DNA of 24,900 bases from Bacteroidota bacterium (GTDB lineage: Bacteria > Bacteroidota > Ignavibacteria > Palsa-1295). The position numbers and the translations under genes were made by a program. The stretch spans positions 1-24,900 of the forward strand of contig JANYDV010000268.1 of assembly GCA_025363505.1 (NCBI GenBank). The letters are read 5' to 3'. Below are positions 1 through 7,813 of the stretch, piece by piece. Every line of letters begins with the position of its first letter. Within the stretch, counting starts at the first letter, position 1. The notes under the pieces are model-generated. The model searched no databases. It was given only the letters and a program-made list of their open reading frames with translations, and was not told the origin of the DNA.

Positions 1-232
1 TCACTGTTACCGCGTTATTATAATAACTCGAAATAAGCAGGTAAGCACCATAGAATCCTTGGACGTTACGACCAAAGAAGCTGATGTTTTGGTTCATAAA
101 TGACGGATATAATAGACCTACATAGAAGTCTTTACCGTCAGCGTTCAACTGGGCACGAGAGCTGTTCGTAAAACTTGTCAGCAACACTGCCGCCAGGAGT
201 ACCGTTAATCCAATGCGTTTCAGTATATTCAT
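1..232 (-). CDS. Secreted protein with IgGFc-binding-like N-terminus (partial, 5' end only)
   Basis: Reading the minus strand from the ATG at 232 gives 77 codons without a stop, running off the left edge. Residues 1-27 form a clear Sec signal peptide: MNILKR, a leucine/valine-rich core, then a likely cut after SSRA before Gln28. The mature start (GKDFYVGLLYPSF, then GAYLLISSYYNNAVTV) resembles the opening of IgGFc-binding-like domains in secreted Bacteroidota-lineage proteins, which usually begin with a G-x-D-F-x-x-x-L/F-P motif. Such proteins are often surface or T9SS cargo, but the C-terminus is outside the window, so export route and function cannot be confirmed. No Shine-Dalgarno sequence precedes the ATG. 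It is divergent from miaE. Being a real gene is fairly certain; the family call is tentative. Confidence 0.7.
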   Translation of the reverse strand, partial: MNILKRIGLTVLLAAVLLTSFTNSSRAQLNADGKDFYVGLLYPSFMNQNISFFGRNVQGFYGAYLLISSYYNNAVTV

Positions 233-519
233 GGTTCTGATCTCGATAATGTATAAAAAATCCCGAAATTCGTAAGGATTACCCCTACCGGAGCACTCCT
301 CTATATAGTAAAACTATTAAGACCCCCCAAAGTTACAAGAAAAAATACACAAAAATGAAAATAATGTATTTTTTAGGGGACAAACGACACAAAAACATCC
401 CGCTAAGTGGTCTTCTGTATAGAGTAAAGGTCAAAATGATAAAAAAATTCCCATAATGTACTTTAAACGCTAATTTTATCAAAAATCAACCTTCCGGTAA
501 TAGATGCTGTTATAGTAAA
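233..519. other. Divergent AT-rich intergenic region with two inverted repeats
   Basis: This region separates two divergent genes and should hold both promoters. It contains a perfect 9-bp inverted repeat, AAAAAATAC (340-348) and GTATTTTTT (366-374), with a 17-base loop. It also has a perfect 8-bp inverted repeat, TGATAAAA (437-444) and TTTTATCA (474-481), nearer miaE. Neither has GC pairs, so they are poor terminators. They could be operator sites, or chance in A/T-rich DNA. I found no convincing TTTG/TAnnTTTG promoter pair in either direction. Confidence 0.4.
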
Positions 520-1095
520 ATGCTAGGATTGCAATGTGAATCAAATGCCGAATGGATAGCCAGAGTCAAGGACAATAGTGCTTTGCTCTTGACCGATCAT
601 GCTCATTGCGAGAAAAAAGCCTCAGTCATGGCAATCTCGTTGATGAGCCGATATCCCGAACGAGCGGAATTAGTGGATGCAATGGCTGAACTCTCAATCG
701 AGGAGATGAGTCATTTCCAAATGGTCGTTCGTAAATTGAAAGAGCGCAACTTGCCACTCGAACGTGATCCGGGAGATAATTATGTTCAGGCGCTCTTCGA
801 ACATTTGAGAAAGAATGAACCACTACGGTTGCTTGATAAGCTGATTGTGAGTTCGTTGATTGAAGCACGCTCCTGCGAGCGTTTCCAACTACTAAGTGAG
901 CATACACCAGAAGATGACCTCAAAGAGTTTTATCGGTCGCTCTTGGCAAGCGAAGCGCGACACAGAAATTTATTTTTGAAATTGGCAAAGCTCTACTTTC
1001 CTGAAGAAGAGGTTGAGAAGCGATTAGAAGAGATGCAAGCGATCGAAGCAAAGATCGTTCGCTCGCTCGATTCGAAAGCGGTGATGCACGGATAG
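520..1095 (+). CDS. miaE: tRNA-(ms2io6A37)-hydroxylase (MiaE), diiron enzyme
   Basis: MiaE hydroxylates the isopentenyl side chain of 2-methylthio-N6-isopentenyladenosine at tRNA position 37, after MiaA and MiaB have acted. The 191-residue protein is a four-helix ferritin-like fold. All six expected diiron ligands are visible: Glu31 in DHAHCEKKA, Glu62 and His65 in EEMSHFQMV, Glu115 in SLIEARSCER, and Glu145 and His148 in ASEARHRNLF. The DHAHCEKKA motif near residue 30 is diagnostic and sits at the usual distance from the N-terminus, supporting the ATG at 520. The leader is A/T-rich with no Shine-Dalgarno. The gene converges with the enoyl-CoA hydratase, with two bases between the stops. No tRNA-modification partner is adjacent; miaA and miaB would have to lie elsewhere. 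Confidence 0.93.
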   Translation: MLGLQCESNAEWIARVKDNSALLLTDHAHCEKKASVMAISLMSRYPERAELVDAMAELSIEEMSHFQMVVRKLKERNLPLERDPGDNYVQALFEHLRKNEPLRLLDKLIVSSLIEARSCERFQLLSEHTPEDDLKEFYRSLLASEARHRNLFLKLAKLYFPEEEVEKRLEEMQAIEAKIVRSLDSKAVMHG

Positions 1096-1097
1096 TG

Positions 1098-1865
1098 TTA
1101 TTTTTTTTCTAAGAACGACGCAATTCCCCTTTTACAATCGTCAGTCCCCCGTGCAAGTGCATTCATAGAAGCGGCGTATTCTAAAGCGGCTTCCATACCC
1201 ATCCCTGAGATCGTCGAGAGCAATCGTTTGGTAAGGGCAACTGCCGTCGGAGAATTTTTTGCCACGGTCAGTGCATAACTTTTTACTGTTGCTTCAAGCT
1301 CCGGGCACGACACTACTGCATTAACCATCCCAAGTGAATAGGCTTCCTCGGCGGTTATTTTTCGTGCTGAGAGTAATAATTCACGAGCGTGCTGTTCGCC
1401 GATCTTTCGGGTAAGGAATACCGATACCAGTGCAGGAATAAATCCGATGAGTGTTTCCGTATAGCCAAATTGTGAGTCATCGCTGGCAAAAACAACGTCG
1501 CAGACATTGGCAAGCCCACAACCACCGGCAAGCGCAGCACCGTGGACTTGTGCTATCACTATTTTTGGGAAGGTATATATTTTCCAAAAGAGATCACGAA
1601 GATTTCTTGAGTCCGCAAGATTTTCTTCTGCAGAGAATGCCGAAAGCTTTTGAATATATTCAAGATCCGCTCCGGCACAGAATGTATTCCCTTCTCCGGT
1701 CAGAATAACCACTCGGACATCTTCATCATGACGGGCTTCATCAAATGCCGAAGATATTTCTGCAATCAACTCAGGCGAAAGTGCATTCCGTTTTTCCGGA
1801 CGTGCAAGGGTGATTGTATAGATCGGATGTTCGAGTTGGGTCTTGATGAGTCGGTAGGATGCCAT
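1098..1865 (-). CDS. Enoyl-CoA hydratase/isomerase family, methylglutaconyl-CoA hydratase-like
   Basis: A crotonase-fold enzyme of 255 residues. The oxyanion-hole motif TFCAGADLEY (residues 61-70) and AGGCGLANVCD (113-123) are clear. Only one of the two classical catalytic glutamates is present: Glu137 in FGYTETLIGFIPA is retained, while the Glu144 position of mitochondrial hydratase is Gly117. The pattern GG-x-GL-x3-CD, FG-x-TE-x3-G-x-IPA and KIGEQHAR matches the LiuC-type methylglutaconyl-CoA hydratase branch of leucine/isovalerate catabolism; this assignment comes from motif recall. The open frame extends to a TTG at 1925, but the ATG at 1865 starts exactly where family members begin, so I use it. 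A terminator for ispG lies upstream, so transcription probably starts between 1866 and 1950. No acyl-CoA dehydrogenase or carboxylase is adjacent. Confidence 0.87.
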   Translation of the reverse strand: MASYRLIKTQLEHPIYTITLARPEKRNALSPELIAEISSAFDEARHDEDVRVVILTGEGNTFCAGADLEYIQKLSAFSAEENLADSRNLRDLFWKIYTFPKIVIAQVHGAALAGGCGLANVCDVVFASDDSQFGYTETLIGFIPALVSVFLTRKIGEQHARELLLSARKITAEEAYSLGMVNAVVSCPELEATVKSYALTVAKNSPTAVALTKRLLSTISGMGMEAALEYAASMNALARGTDDCKRGIASFLEKK

Positions 1866-1942
1866 CGTCGGTGAAGTTTGAATAAGCATATAAACGGGAG
1901 ATAAGCGTTCGTGGTTCAAAATCAAGACTTGGGCTATTTCCC

Positions 1943-1971
1943 AAAAAGAAACGCCGCTGAAGAAGCGGCGT
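1943..1971 (-). terminator. Intrinsic terminator of the rhomboid-ispG operon
   Basis: A perfect 8-bp stem, ACGCCGCT (1951-1958) and AGCGGCGT (1964-1971), encloses a 5-base loop. On the minus strand the stem is followed directly by TTTCTTTTT (1943-1950 and the last stem base), the classic GC stem plus U-tract. It lies 26 bases past the ispG stop and upstream of the hydratase gene. It has no T-tract in the plus direction. Confidence 0.85.
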
Positions 1972-1997
1972 AGGAATAAAGAAGTTTTATCGGACGA

Positions 1998-3110
1998 TTA
2001 ATTCGGTTGGAAGTTATTGATCTCTTCGAGCAGTACTTCCACGATCTCCGATTCTTTAATCTTCCTGACGACTTCGCCTTTGCGATAGAGTATTCCGACT
2101 CCACCACCTGCGGCGATGCCGATGTCGGCTTCGGCAGCTTCGCCCGGACCATTGACGACGCATCCTAAAATCGCTACCTTCACAGGTTTTTTGATATGAG
2201 CGGTCGCTTGCTCAAGCTCTTCGCAGACTTTGAATAGATCAATCTCTAATCTTCCGCACGTCGGGCAAGCGATAATCTCGACATTTCGACTTGCAAGCGA
2301 CAGCGAACGAAGTATTTCTTTTCCTACTTCGACTTCTCTTTCGGGTTCGTCGGTCAATGAAACTCTAATCGTATCACCAATACCTTCAGCAAGCAATGTC
2401 CCGATACCTACTGATGATTTGATCGTGCCAACTCTGATTGTCCCTGCTTCGGTCACACCAAGATGTAATGGATAATCGGTACGCTCGGAGATCAAACGAT
2501 AGGCAGCAATCATCAAACGAACATCTGTTGACTTCACACTGATGATCACATCGCTAAAACCAAAGTCTTCGCAAATCTCAACGTGGCGCATTGCTGATTC
2601 GAACAATGCTTCGGCTGTCGGGTAGCCATGTTTTTCAAGAATATCTTTTTCGAGCGAGCCGGAGTTCACGCCAATTCGAATAGGAGTGTTACGCTCCTTT
2701 GCCATTCCAAGTACGGTATGAATACGTTCGAGCGAACCGATATTTCCCGGATTCAAACGTACCTTCGCAACACCTGCTTCGAGCGCTTTGATAGCGAATA
2801 CGTGATTGATATGAATGTCAGCGACGATCGGCATCTTCGTGCCTTTAACTATCTCCTTGATACCTTCGGCTGCATCCCAATCATTAACGGTTACACGAAC
2901 AATGTCCACGCCTGCTTCTTCGCATCGGCGTATTTGTTCGAGCGTTGCCTTGACGTCACCCGTCTTGGTCTTGGTCATGGTCTGCACCGAGATTGGTGCT
3001 CCGCCACCGACAGGCACATCGCCGACCATTACTCGTCTCGAAGGACGACGATTGTTCTTGAAGCTATCGAGACCTGTCGAGGGGCTGATAATTGGTAATG
3101 AGAGATCCAT
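1998..3110 (-). CDS. ispG: 4-hydroxy-3-methylbut-2-enyl diphosphate synthase (IspG/GcpE)
   Basis: Penultimate enzyme of the MEP isoprenoid pathway, reducing MEcPP to HMBPP with a [4Fe-4S] cluster and an external electron donor. The 370-residue protein has the compact two-domain bacterial form: a TIM barrel (about 25-275, opening with RRVMVGDVPVGGGAPISVQT, with VADIHINH at 96-103 and VRLNPGNIG at 117-125) and a C-terminal cluster domain. Cluster ligands are Cys282 and Cys285 (ACPTCGR), Cys317 (GCVVNGPGE) and Glu324. It lacks the large insertion of the plant and Chlamydia type. The ATG at 3110 is 8 bases past the rhomboid stop, so the two are very probably co-transcribed with ispG second. A strong intrinsic terminator follows. 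Identification is certain. Confidence 0.97.
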   Translation of the reverse strand: MDLSLPIISPSTGLDSFKNNRRPSRRVMVGDVPVGGGAPISVQTMTKTKTGDVKATLEQIRRCEEAGVDIVRVTVNDWDAAEGIKEIVKGTKMPIVADIHINHVFAIKALEAGVAKVRLNPGNIGSLERIHTVLGMAKERNTPIRIGVNSGSLEKDILEKHGYPTAEALFESAMRHVEICEDFGFSDVIISVKSTDVRLMIAAYRLISERTDYPLHLGVTEAGTIRVGTIKSSVGIGTLLAEGIGDTIRVSLTDEPEREVEVGKEILRSLSLASRNVEIIACPTCGRLEIDLFKVCEELEQATAHIKKPVKVAILGCVVNGPGEAAEADIGIAAGGGVGILYRKGEVVRKIKESEIVEVLLEEINNFQPN

Positions 3111-3118
3111 TTGAATAA

Positions 3119-4066
3119 TTATTTACGTTCGTTTGCCTTACGCGATGCTTCTTTGAGTATTTCGTGTTCTTCACTTGTAAGATTCTGATAACCCGAAGCG
3201 GCGATCTTATCTAAAATACGATCAATATCCTCTTGAGTGATTACTCGTGTGGCAGTGTTGGTCGAAGAGCCATACGTTTTCGTTGCGCCGATGTCATGAT
3301 ACTCTGCATCCATCATATCATCATCGGACGTACCAAAACGTTTTCCTGCAAAACCGCCATTGCGTGGTGGCTGCCACGGCGAATCGTTTCTTGGTCCTCG
3401 ACGCTTAAACGGATTGACCGCACTACCTTCGATCAGCAAGTAGGTTATCCCGACAACGGCTCCGCCTAAGTGAGCTAAATGCCCTACACCATCGTTGGCT
3501 TTGACTGAGAATACTTCAAACATAATAAAAAACAACACGGCATACTTTGCCTTCATCGGAACAAAGAAAAATACTAAGAGCATTTGATCGGGAAACATTA
3601 ACCCGAACGCAGCCAACAAACCAAAAATAGCGCCTGATGCTCCGACAAGCGGACCTGCCCCTCCGGCAATCATTGGGGAGATAAGCGAGTGTGCTAAACC
3701 GCCACCAAGCCCGCATAAGAAATAGTAGATCAAAAACTTCTTCGAACCCCAAGTAGTCTCAAGCGTCGGACCAAAAATCACCAACGCCAGCATATTAAAG
3801 AATATATGCGAGAAGCCCCCGTGAAGGAACATATAACTCACAAACTGCCATGGATAGAAATAATCAGAGCCCGGGGGCCACAAGTACAAAAAATATTTAA
3901 TGTAGCCTTCGATTGGTATGCCGCCAATTCTCAGCGTACCAAAAAGCATCTCAAACAAGAATACACCAATGTTTGTAAGGAGTATAGCTTTAACAGCAGG
4001 AGCACCCGCCATCATCGAACTCAAAAAACCACTGCCACGTCCGTAAGAACGGTTAAAATAGCTCAT
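3119..4066 (-). CDS. Rhomboid-family intramembrane serine protease
   Basis: A multi-pass membrane protein of 315 residues from the ATG at 4066. Rhomboid motifs are all present: FLHGGFSHIFFNM (80-92; His82, His87, Asn91), GASGAIFG with catalytic Ser144, and GHLAHLGGAVVG with catalytic His199. After about six membrane helices comes a hydrophilic tail (about 215-315). It is rich in Arg, Pro and Asp and ends in an amphipathic ILDKIAASGYQNLTSEEHEI segment that I recall as common in rhomboids of this lineage. The frame is open to an ATG at 4204, but those 46 residues (basic, non-conserved in appearance) have no family match, so the shorter start is preferred. It probably cleaves membrane proteins; the substrate is unknown. 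Transcribed ahead of ispG, with an 8-base gap, although no functional link is known. Confidence 0.92.
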   Translation of the reverse strand: MSYFNRSYGRGSGFLSSMMAGAPAVKAILLTNIGVFLFEMLFGTLRIGGIPIEGYIKYFLYLWPPGSDYFYPWQFVSYMFLHGGFSHIFFNMLALVIFGPTLETTWGSKKFLIYYFLCGLGGGLAHSLISPMIAGGAGPLVGASGAIFGLLAAFGLMFPDQMLLVFFFVPMKAKYAVLFFIMFEVFSVKANDGVGHLAHLGGAVVGITYLLIEGSAVNPFKRRGPRNDSPWQPPRNGGFAGKRFGTSDDDMMDAEYHDIGATKTYGSSTNTATRVITQEDIDRILDKIAASGYQNLTSEEHEILKEASRKANERK

Positions 4067-4331
4067 TAATAAATGATTATGGGTAATTACAATCATACCC
4101 GTTGAAACATATCTACCCCGAACAGGCATGCGATTTGCTCTGTTCCATCGAAGATACTTAAATATCTGTACGTACCCTTCAAGAGCACGTTTCAACTGTC
4201 TCAATATCAGTTATTGTTTCTCTCTCAGGAGGCTTTGGTGAAAGATGTTCTTTCTAAGATCAGATTGTTAATTTATACATTAATCTTTACTGGCATTAAC
4301 GAAACTACCCTTAACTGTTGTTGATTAGACA

Positions 4332-6371
4332 ATGATGAGTAAACCGACGATACGTTTGTTGCTTTTTTCGATAGTATTACTGATCTGCACCTATAATGGC
4401 GTAAGTGCACAATGGAATCTCGTTGCTCCGAACTTGCTGGGTAAGCAAGATTTTGGAATGGGCGCAATCATTCATAAAAGTGGTGTCGTCTGGGCTGGTA
4501 CTCACGAAGTATGGATGTCTCGTGATAGCGGTTCCACTTGGACCAAACGATCTCCCCTCATTTTTCCTAATGATTACATTGACGACATAAACTTCTTCGA
4601 TTTTATGATCGGCATTGTCTCTACACATAATGGAAGTGTGTACCGTACACTCGATCAAGGAATGACCTGGACCGAGATACATCGTTCGGCAAGTGCATTG
4701 AACGCAACCTTCCTGAGTACACCCGATCATATTCTTGTTGCTACCGGTGCCGGTGGCGTGATTGACGCCACACAAGACGGCGGCTTGACTTGGAAAGCTG
4801 CACCGCTTGCTAATCTCGTTCCGGCGGTCAGACCGCTTATTGGCGGCGGAGCCTATGCGCTTGCAGGTAATGCCGCAAGAGGGATAGGATCGCTCTCACT
4901 TTTTAAGACCACAGACTATGGCAACACATGGACATCGCAACCGGGTACGGTAGATTTTGATACCTGGAGCTTTGATGTAAATCCCTGTGAGCCGAACCAA
5001 GTATTTGTCGTAAACGAAGGCTGTAACAACTCAGTAATTGACAAGCAAGCCGAGATACTCGTGTCTTCTGATGCGGGTGCAAGTTGGGTGAGTAAAGACA
5101 GCCATCCTATCTCACCTGGGATTAGTAATTATTATTTCTGCGGCTCGTTGGTGCTTATCGGAAAAACATTGTTTGCGCAAACCGTAAATAATGGTGTTGT
5201 TCGTTCGACCGACAAAGGCATTAGTTGGAAAATTATTGGCGGACCAAGTGCGACTTTCGATACAAGACTCGTCGCACCTATCAATGGCAATATCATCCTT
5301 GCTGTTGATAACAATGGATCGATCTACAAAACAAGTAATAGCGGTGGCGACTCACTGACAAACATCTCTCCGTACGAAGACCTCAGTATATTTCCTTACG
5401 AACTCTTCACACCTGATACACTTGCCAATTGTGACACTCCTGTTGTGAGAAGCATCGTTTTTGCATCACTCTTGTGTAGCCAACCGAAAATAGACACGCA
5501 ATATATCATTGGTACAGACTCTGCTGATTACACTATCGTCAAAGGCATCGCCGATTCATTGTCGTCCCTTGATACGGTACTCCTGTCGTTTCGACCTCAT
5601 TCAAGCGGACCACAAAATGGATATTATGTTTTGGTACTCAAGGACGGCACACAATTTATTACTCCGTTGCATGGCTATGGCAAAGGCATCACCTACGTCG
5701 AGCCATTTACAAATTACGTTCGAGTTGATACGATTGGCGGCACAGCAAATGTCCCGATACGGCTCAACGGTTTTCCTGTGAGCGAGAATGTCGAGTTAAT
5801 AATTCACTACGATACTCGAATGCGCTATACCGGCTCGTTCTCGATCGCCGGTACAATACTTGATCTTCCGGGCGAGCAGTGGCTTGGGAGATCGAAAATC
5901 AGAATCACCAAAAGCGAATTACAATTAGATACCAACTCCGGCTTTGCGACGTTCACGGTGTTCCCTGACGGGGAGGATTGCTTTATCGTCTCACTTGACT
6001 CGCTTGAGATTCTCAACAAAGCAGCACCATGTTTGTACGCGATCGGCAACGGCATTCCCAAATATGTCTGCCCGCCAAGAGGATGCGGTATTATGACGAT
6101 TACCAATTATATGCTCAAGGGTGTCTTTCCGCAATTATTTATCCAGCCGAACCCAAATCACGGCACCTTTACCGTCATCGCTTCTGACCCGATAGGTGAA
6201 AGTACACTTTCGCTCTATGATATGCTCGGAACCGAGATTAGCACATCATACCAAACAATCAAAGCCGGCACCAATAGCGTCTCGTTCAATCAGCTTCGAT
6301 CTGGCAGTTATTATCTTCGCATCGAAAGCGCAACAGTCCGAACGACCGTACCTATCGTGATAATAGAGTAG
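4332..6371 (+). CDS. Secreted Asp-box (BNR/sortilin-like) propeller protein with T9SS sorting domain
   Basis: A 679-residue exported protein. Residues 1-26 are a signal peptide (cut after VSA, mature protein starts Gln27). Six Asp-box motifs of the form S/T-x-D-x-G-x-T/S-W occur at about 63-70, 106-113, 147-154, 193-200, 245-252 and 292-299. They indicate a beta-propeller like Ycf48/sortilin/BNR proteins. Residues about 345-600 are a less distinct beta-rich region with scattered Cys. The last ~75 residues (LFIQPNPNHGTFTV, SLYDMLGTEI, LRSGSYYLRIES) form a type A T9SS C-terminal sorting domain. It should therefore cross the outer membrane through PorT/Sov-type machinery and end up on the cell surface or released. 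Ligand or role is unknown. ATG at 4332, or the adjacent ATG at 4335. Confidence 0.88.
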   Translation: MMSKPTIRLLLFSIVLLICTYNGVSAQWNLVAPNLLGKQDFGMGAIIHKSGVVWAGTHEVWMSRDSGSTWTKRSPLIFPNDYIDDINFFDFMIGIVSTHNGSVYRTLDQGMTWTEIHRSASALNATFLSTPDHILVATGAGGVIDATQDGGLTWKAAPLANLVPAVRPLIGGGAYALAGNAARGIGSLSLFKTTDYGNTWTSQPGTVDFDTWSFDVNPCEPNQVFVVNEGCNNSVIDKQAEILVSSDAGASWVSKDSHPISPGISNYYFCGSLVLIGKTLFAQTVNNGVVRSTDKGISWKIIGGPSATFDTRLVAPINGNIILAVDNNGSIYKTSNSGGDSLTNISPYEDLSIFPYELFTPDTLANCDTPVVRSIVFASLLCSQPKIDTQYIIGTDSADYTIVKGIADSLSSLDTVLLSFRPHSSGPQNGYYVLVLKDGTQFITPLHGYGKGITYVEPFTNYVRVDTIGGTANVPIRLNGFPVSENVELIIHYDTRMRYTGSFSIAGTILDLPGEQWLGRSKIRITKSELQLDTNSGFATFTVFPDGEDCFIVSLDSLEILNKAAPCLYAIGNGIPKYVCPPRGCGIMTITNYMLKGVFPQLFIQPNPNHGTFTVIASDPIGESTLSLYDMLGTEISTSYQTIKAGTNSVSFNQLRSGSYYLRIESATVRTTVPIVIIE

Positions 6372-6433
6372 TCTTATTATTCTCGTCTTCTTAGATAAAT
6401 AAGATTTAGGGAGAGGAGGTTTCTCTCAATCAA

Positions 6434-7222
6434 TTAATGCTCTTCAGTCGGAGGTTTTACGACGGCTTTCACAATAAAGATATCTACCGCTGTTCCTTCA
6501 ACTACAAGTTCGCCTGCTTTGGGGGCTTGTTCGTAGATCATACCTGGCTTGCCTTCGGTGCGCTCGGATTCGGTTTCATTGCCTTTTCCGAGTCGGAGAT
6601 TACCAAGTCGCAACATTGCTTCGTTGACCGATAGCCCTGTGAGATCGGGCACAGCAACCTTACCCGCACGAGAGCCTTGCGAGACAATCAGGTCGATCTT
6701 CTGAGTAGTAGCGACTTTGGTACCGGGTGCTGGGGTTTGCCGGAAGACAATACCGCCTGCAATACTATCGGTAAACTGCATATCGGTTTTGCCGAGATCA
6801 AGATTCGCACGCACGAGCATAATGCGTGCATCTTTAAGGTTCTTGCCTGTAAGATCAGGCATCACGACCATCTCTTTGCCACTTGAAATAATGAGATAGA
6901 CTTTACGTCCGGGCTTGGTCTCGTCCCCGCCTTCAGGGGTTTGACGGATGATCGTCCCTTCTTTTAATTTATCATCAAAACGGGTTTCGTAGCGGATGGG
7001 GTCGTAGCCTGCTTGCGAAAGTGTGGCGACTGCCGCATCAACGTTCATCCCAATAACCTTCGGCAACACACTGACTTCGCCGCGCTTGACGTACCAGGGC
7101 AGTAGGATCTTGTCGAGCAACAATACAAATGCGAACAGCGATAAAAACACGATCATCATCAGCGTCAGGAGCTTCCTGCGTCGTTGTGACTTGGTAATGA
7201 TCTTGGGTGGTGTTGTGCTCAA
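6434..7222 (-). CDS. Membrane-anchored triple-PASTA protein without kinase domain
   Basis: A 262-residue bitopic protein: a basic cytoplasmic tail (1-19, KSQRRRK), one membrane helix (about 20-41), and three tandem PASTA repeats outside (about 49-115, 118-184, 188-253). Each repeat shows the signature xxPDLTGxxxxxA...L...L plus a distal GxVxxQxPxxGxxV-type segment; the first repeat is more divergent (LPKVIGMNVDAA). PASTA repeats in Ser/Thr kinases and penicillin-binding proteins bind muropeptides or beta-lactams. Here no kinase or transpeptidase domain is attached, so the protein may sense or dock on peptidoglycan; this is inference. The start is a TTG at 7222, because no ATG occurs before residue 22, inside the membrane helix. 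It converges with the T9SS cargo gene. Confidence 0.87.
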   Translation of the reverse strand: MSTTPPKIITKSQRRRKLLTLMMIVFLSLFAFVLLLDKILLPWYVKRGEVSVLPKVIGMNVDAAVATLSQAGYDPIRYETRFDDKLKEGTIIRQTPEGGDETKPGRKVYLIISSGKEMVVMPDLTGKNLKDARIMLVRANLDLGKTDMQFTDSIAGGIVFRQTPAPGTKVATTQKIDLIVSQGSRAGKVAVPDLTGLSVNEAMLRLGNLRLGKGNETESERTEGKPGMIYEQAPKAGELVVEGTAVDIFIVKAVVKPPTEEH

Positions 7223-7232
7223 TCGGGTAATT

Positions 7233-7244
7233 ATAGATATCTAT
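7233..7244. repeat. 12-bp perfect palindrome upstream of the PASTA gene
   Basis: ATAGATATCTAT reads the same on both strands. It sits 11 bases before the PASTA gene start codon on the minus strand, so it would fall in the leader or over the promoter. It could be an operator, but a 12-bp A/T-rich palindrome may arise by chance. Confidence 0.3.
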
Positions 7245-7325
7245 GAGTACAATAATACGAATTTTTTTTAAAGGGCTAATCTATAAACCTCATGTTGTGA
7301 TTGTGGGCTTAGCCACTGGCAACGA

Positions 7326-7333
7326 AATATTTG
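7326..7333 (+). promoter_or_regulatory. Possible -7 box for the membrane protein/phosphoesterase pair
   Basis: AATATTTG matches the Bacteroidota TAnnTTTG -7 consensus except at its first base. It lies in the 195-base region between the divergent PASTA and membrane-protein genes, 84 bases before the ATG at 7418. A TTG about 22 bases upstream could serve as the -33 element. The evidence is weak. Confidence 0.25.
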
Positions 7334-7417
7334 ATGCTTCTACTAACAACGAAGCTTCAGATTTTTTTTGCGGTTGTAATAAATTAATCCTACTTCATTT
7401 CCGTTTGAGTGCCTGCA

Positions 7418-7786
7418 ATGCCATCAAAAGAGTCATATTTGATCTTTTTTCTTGCGATTAGTGCTCTACTGATCGCAATGCAAGTATTCGTGTATTTTAA
7501 TCTTGCCCGACTCATCCGCCGCGACTTCCCTCTTCGCGCTGCGAAGGTACTTCGTATAGTGAAGTGGGGTTTTGTCGTGATGAACCTGCCGATCATTTTC
7601 CTATTCCTACGCCGACAAATACACTACGAATTGGCGTTGCTGACAAAGTTGATATTATTTCCATTCACTGTCTGGCAAGCACTGATTATTGTCTGGACAC
7701 TTATTCTCATTCCGGTAGGATTATACCATTTGTTCGTAAAACTATTCGTAACCAGACCGCGCTCGGGGCGTACTGTGATAGAATAA
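7418..7786 (+). CDS. Small multi-pass membrane protein, probable N-terminal module of a split metallophosphoesterase
   Basis: A 122-residue, strongly hydrophobic protein with three to four membrane helices (about 7-28, 49-66, 75-86 and 87-108) joined by basic loops such as RLIRRDFPLRAAK and LRRQ, and a basic tail (KLFVTRPRSGR). I recognise no stand-alone family. Its TAA stop (7784-7786) is followed in the same frame by ten sense codons and then the metallophosphoesterase ATG at 7814, with no further stop. Many YkuE-like metallophosphoesterases of this lineage carry such a four-helix membrane region fused in front of the catalytic domain (family knowledge). This gene therefore looks like that region, separated by one stop codon. 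The start is the ATG at 7418; a GTG at 7409 would add three residues. Confidence 0.7.
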   Translation: MPSKESYLIFFLAISALLIAMQVFVYFNLARLIRRDFPLRAAKVLRIVKWGFVVMNLPIIFLFLRRQIHYELALLTKLILFPFTVWQALIIVWTLILIPVGLYHLFVKLFVTRPRSGRTVIE

Positions 7787-7813
7787 CTACCATTGACCGT
7801 GCCTATCCGTAAT

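Noticed and set aside
1866..1925. Twenty-codon N-terminal extension of the enoyl-CoA hydratase from a TTG
   Set aside because: The crotonase family begins at the ATG at 1865, and a rare TTG start close after an intrinsic terminator is less credible.
2628..3098. A 156-codon plus-strand open frame opposite ispG
   Set aside because: It lies entirely antisense to the unmistakable ispG coding sequence, shows no recognisable domain and no plausible start context.
4067..4204. 46-codon N-terminal extension of the rhomboid protein from an ATG at 4204
   Set aside because: The extra segment is basic and unlike family N-termini. The ATG at 4066 gives the expected short tail before the first helix.
7243..7461. 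A 72-codon plus-strand frame in the region before the small membrane protein
   Set aside because: It covers intergenic DNA and overlaps the better-supported membrane protein in another frame; no family resemblance and no conserved pattern.
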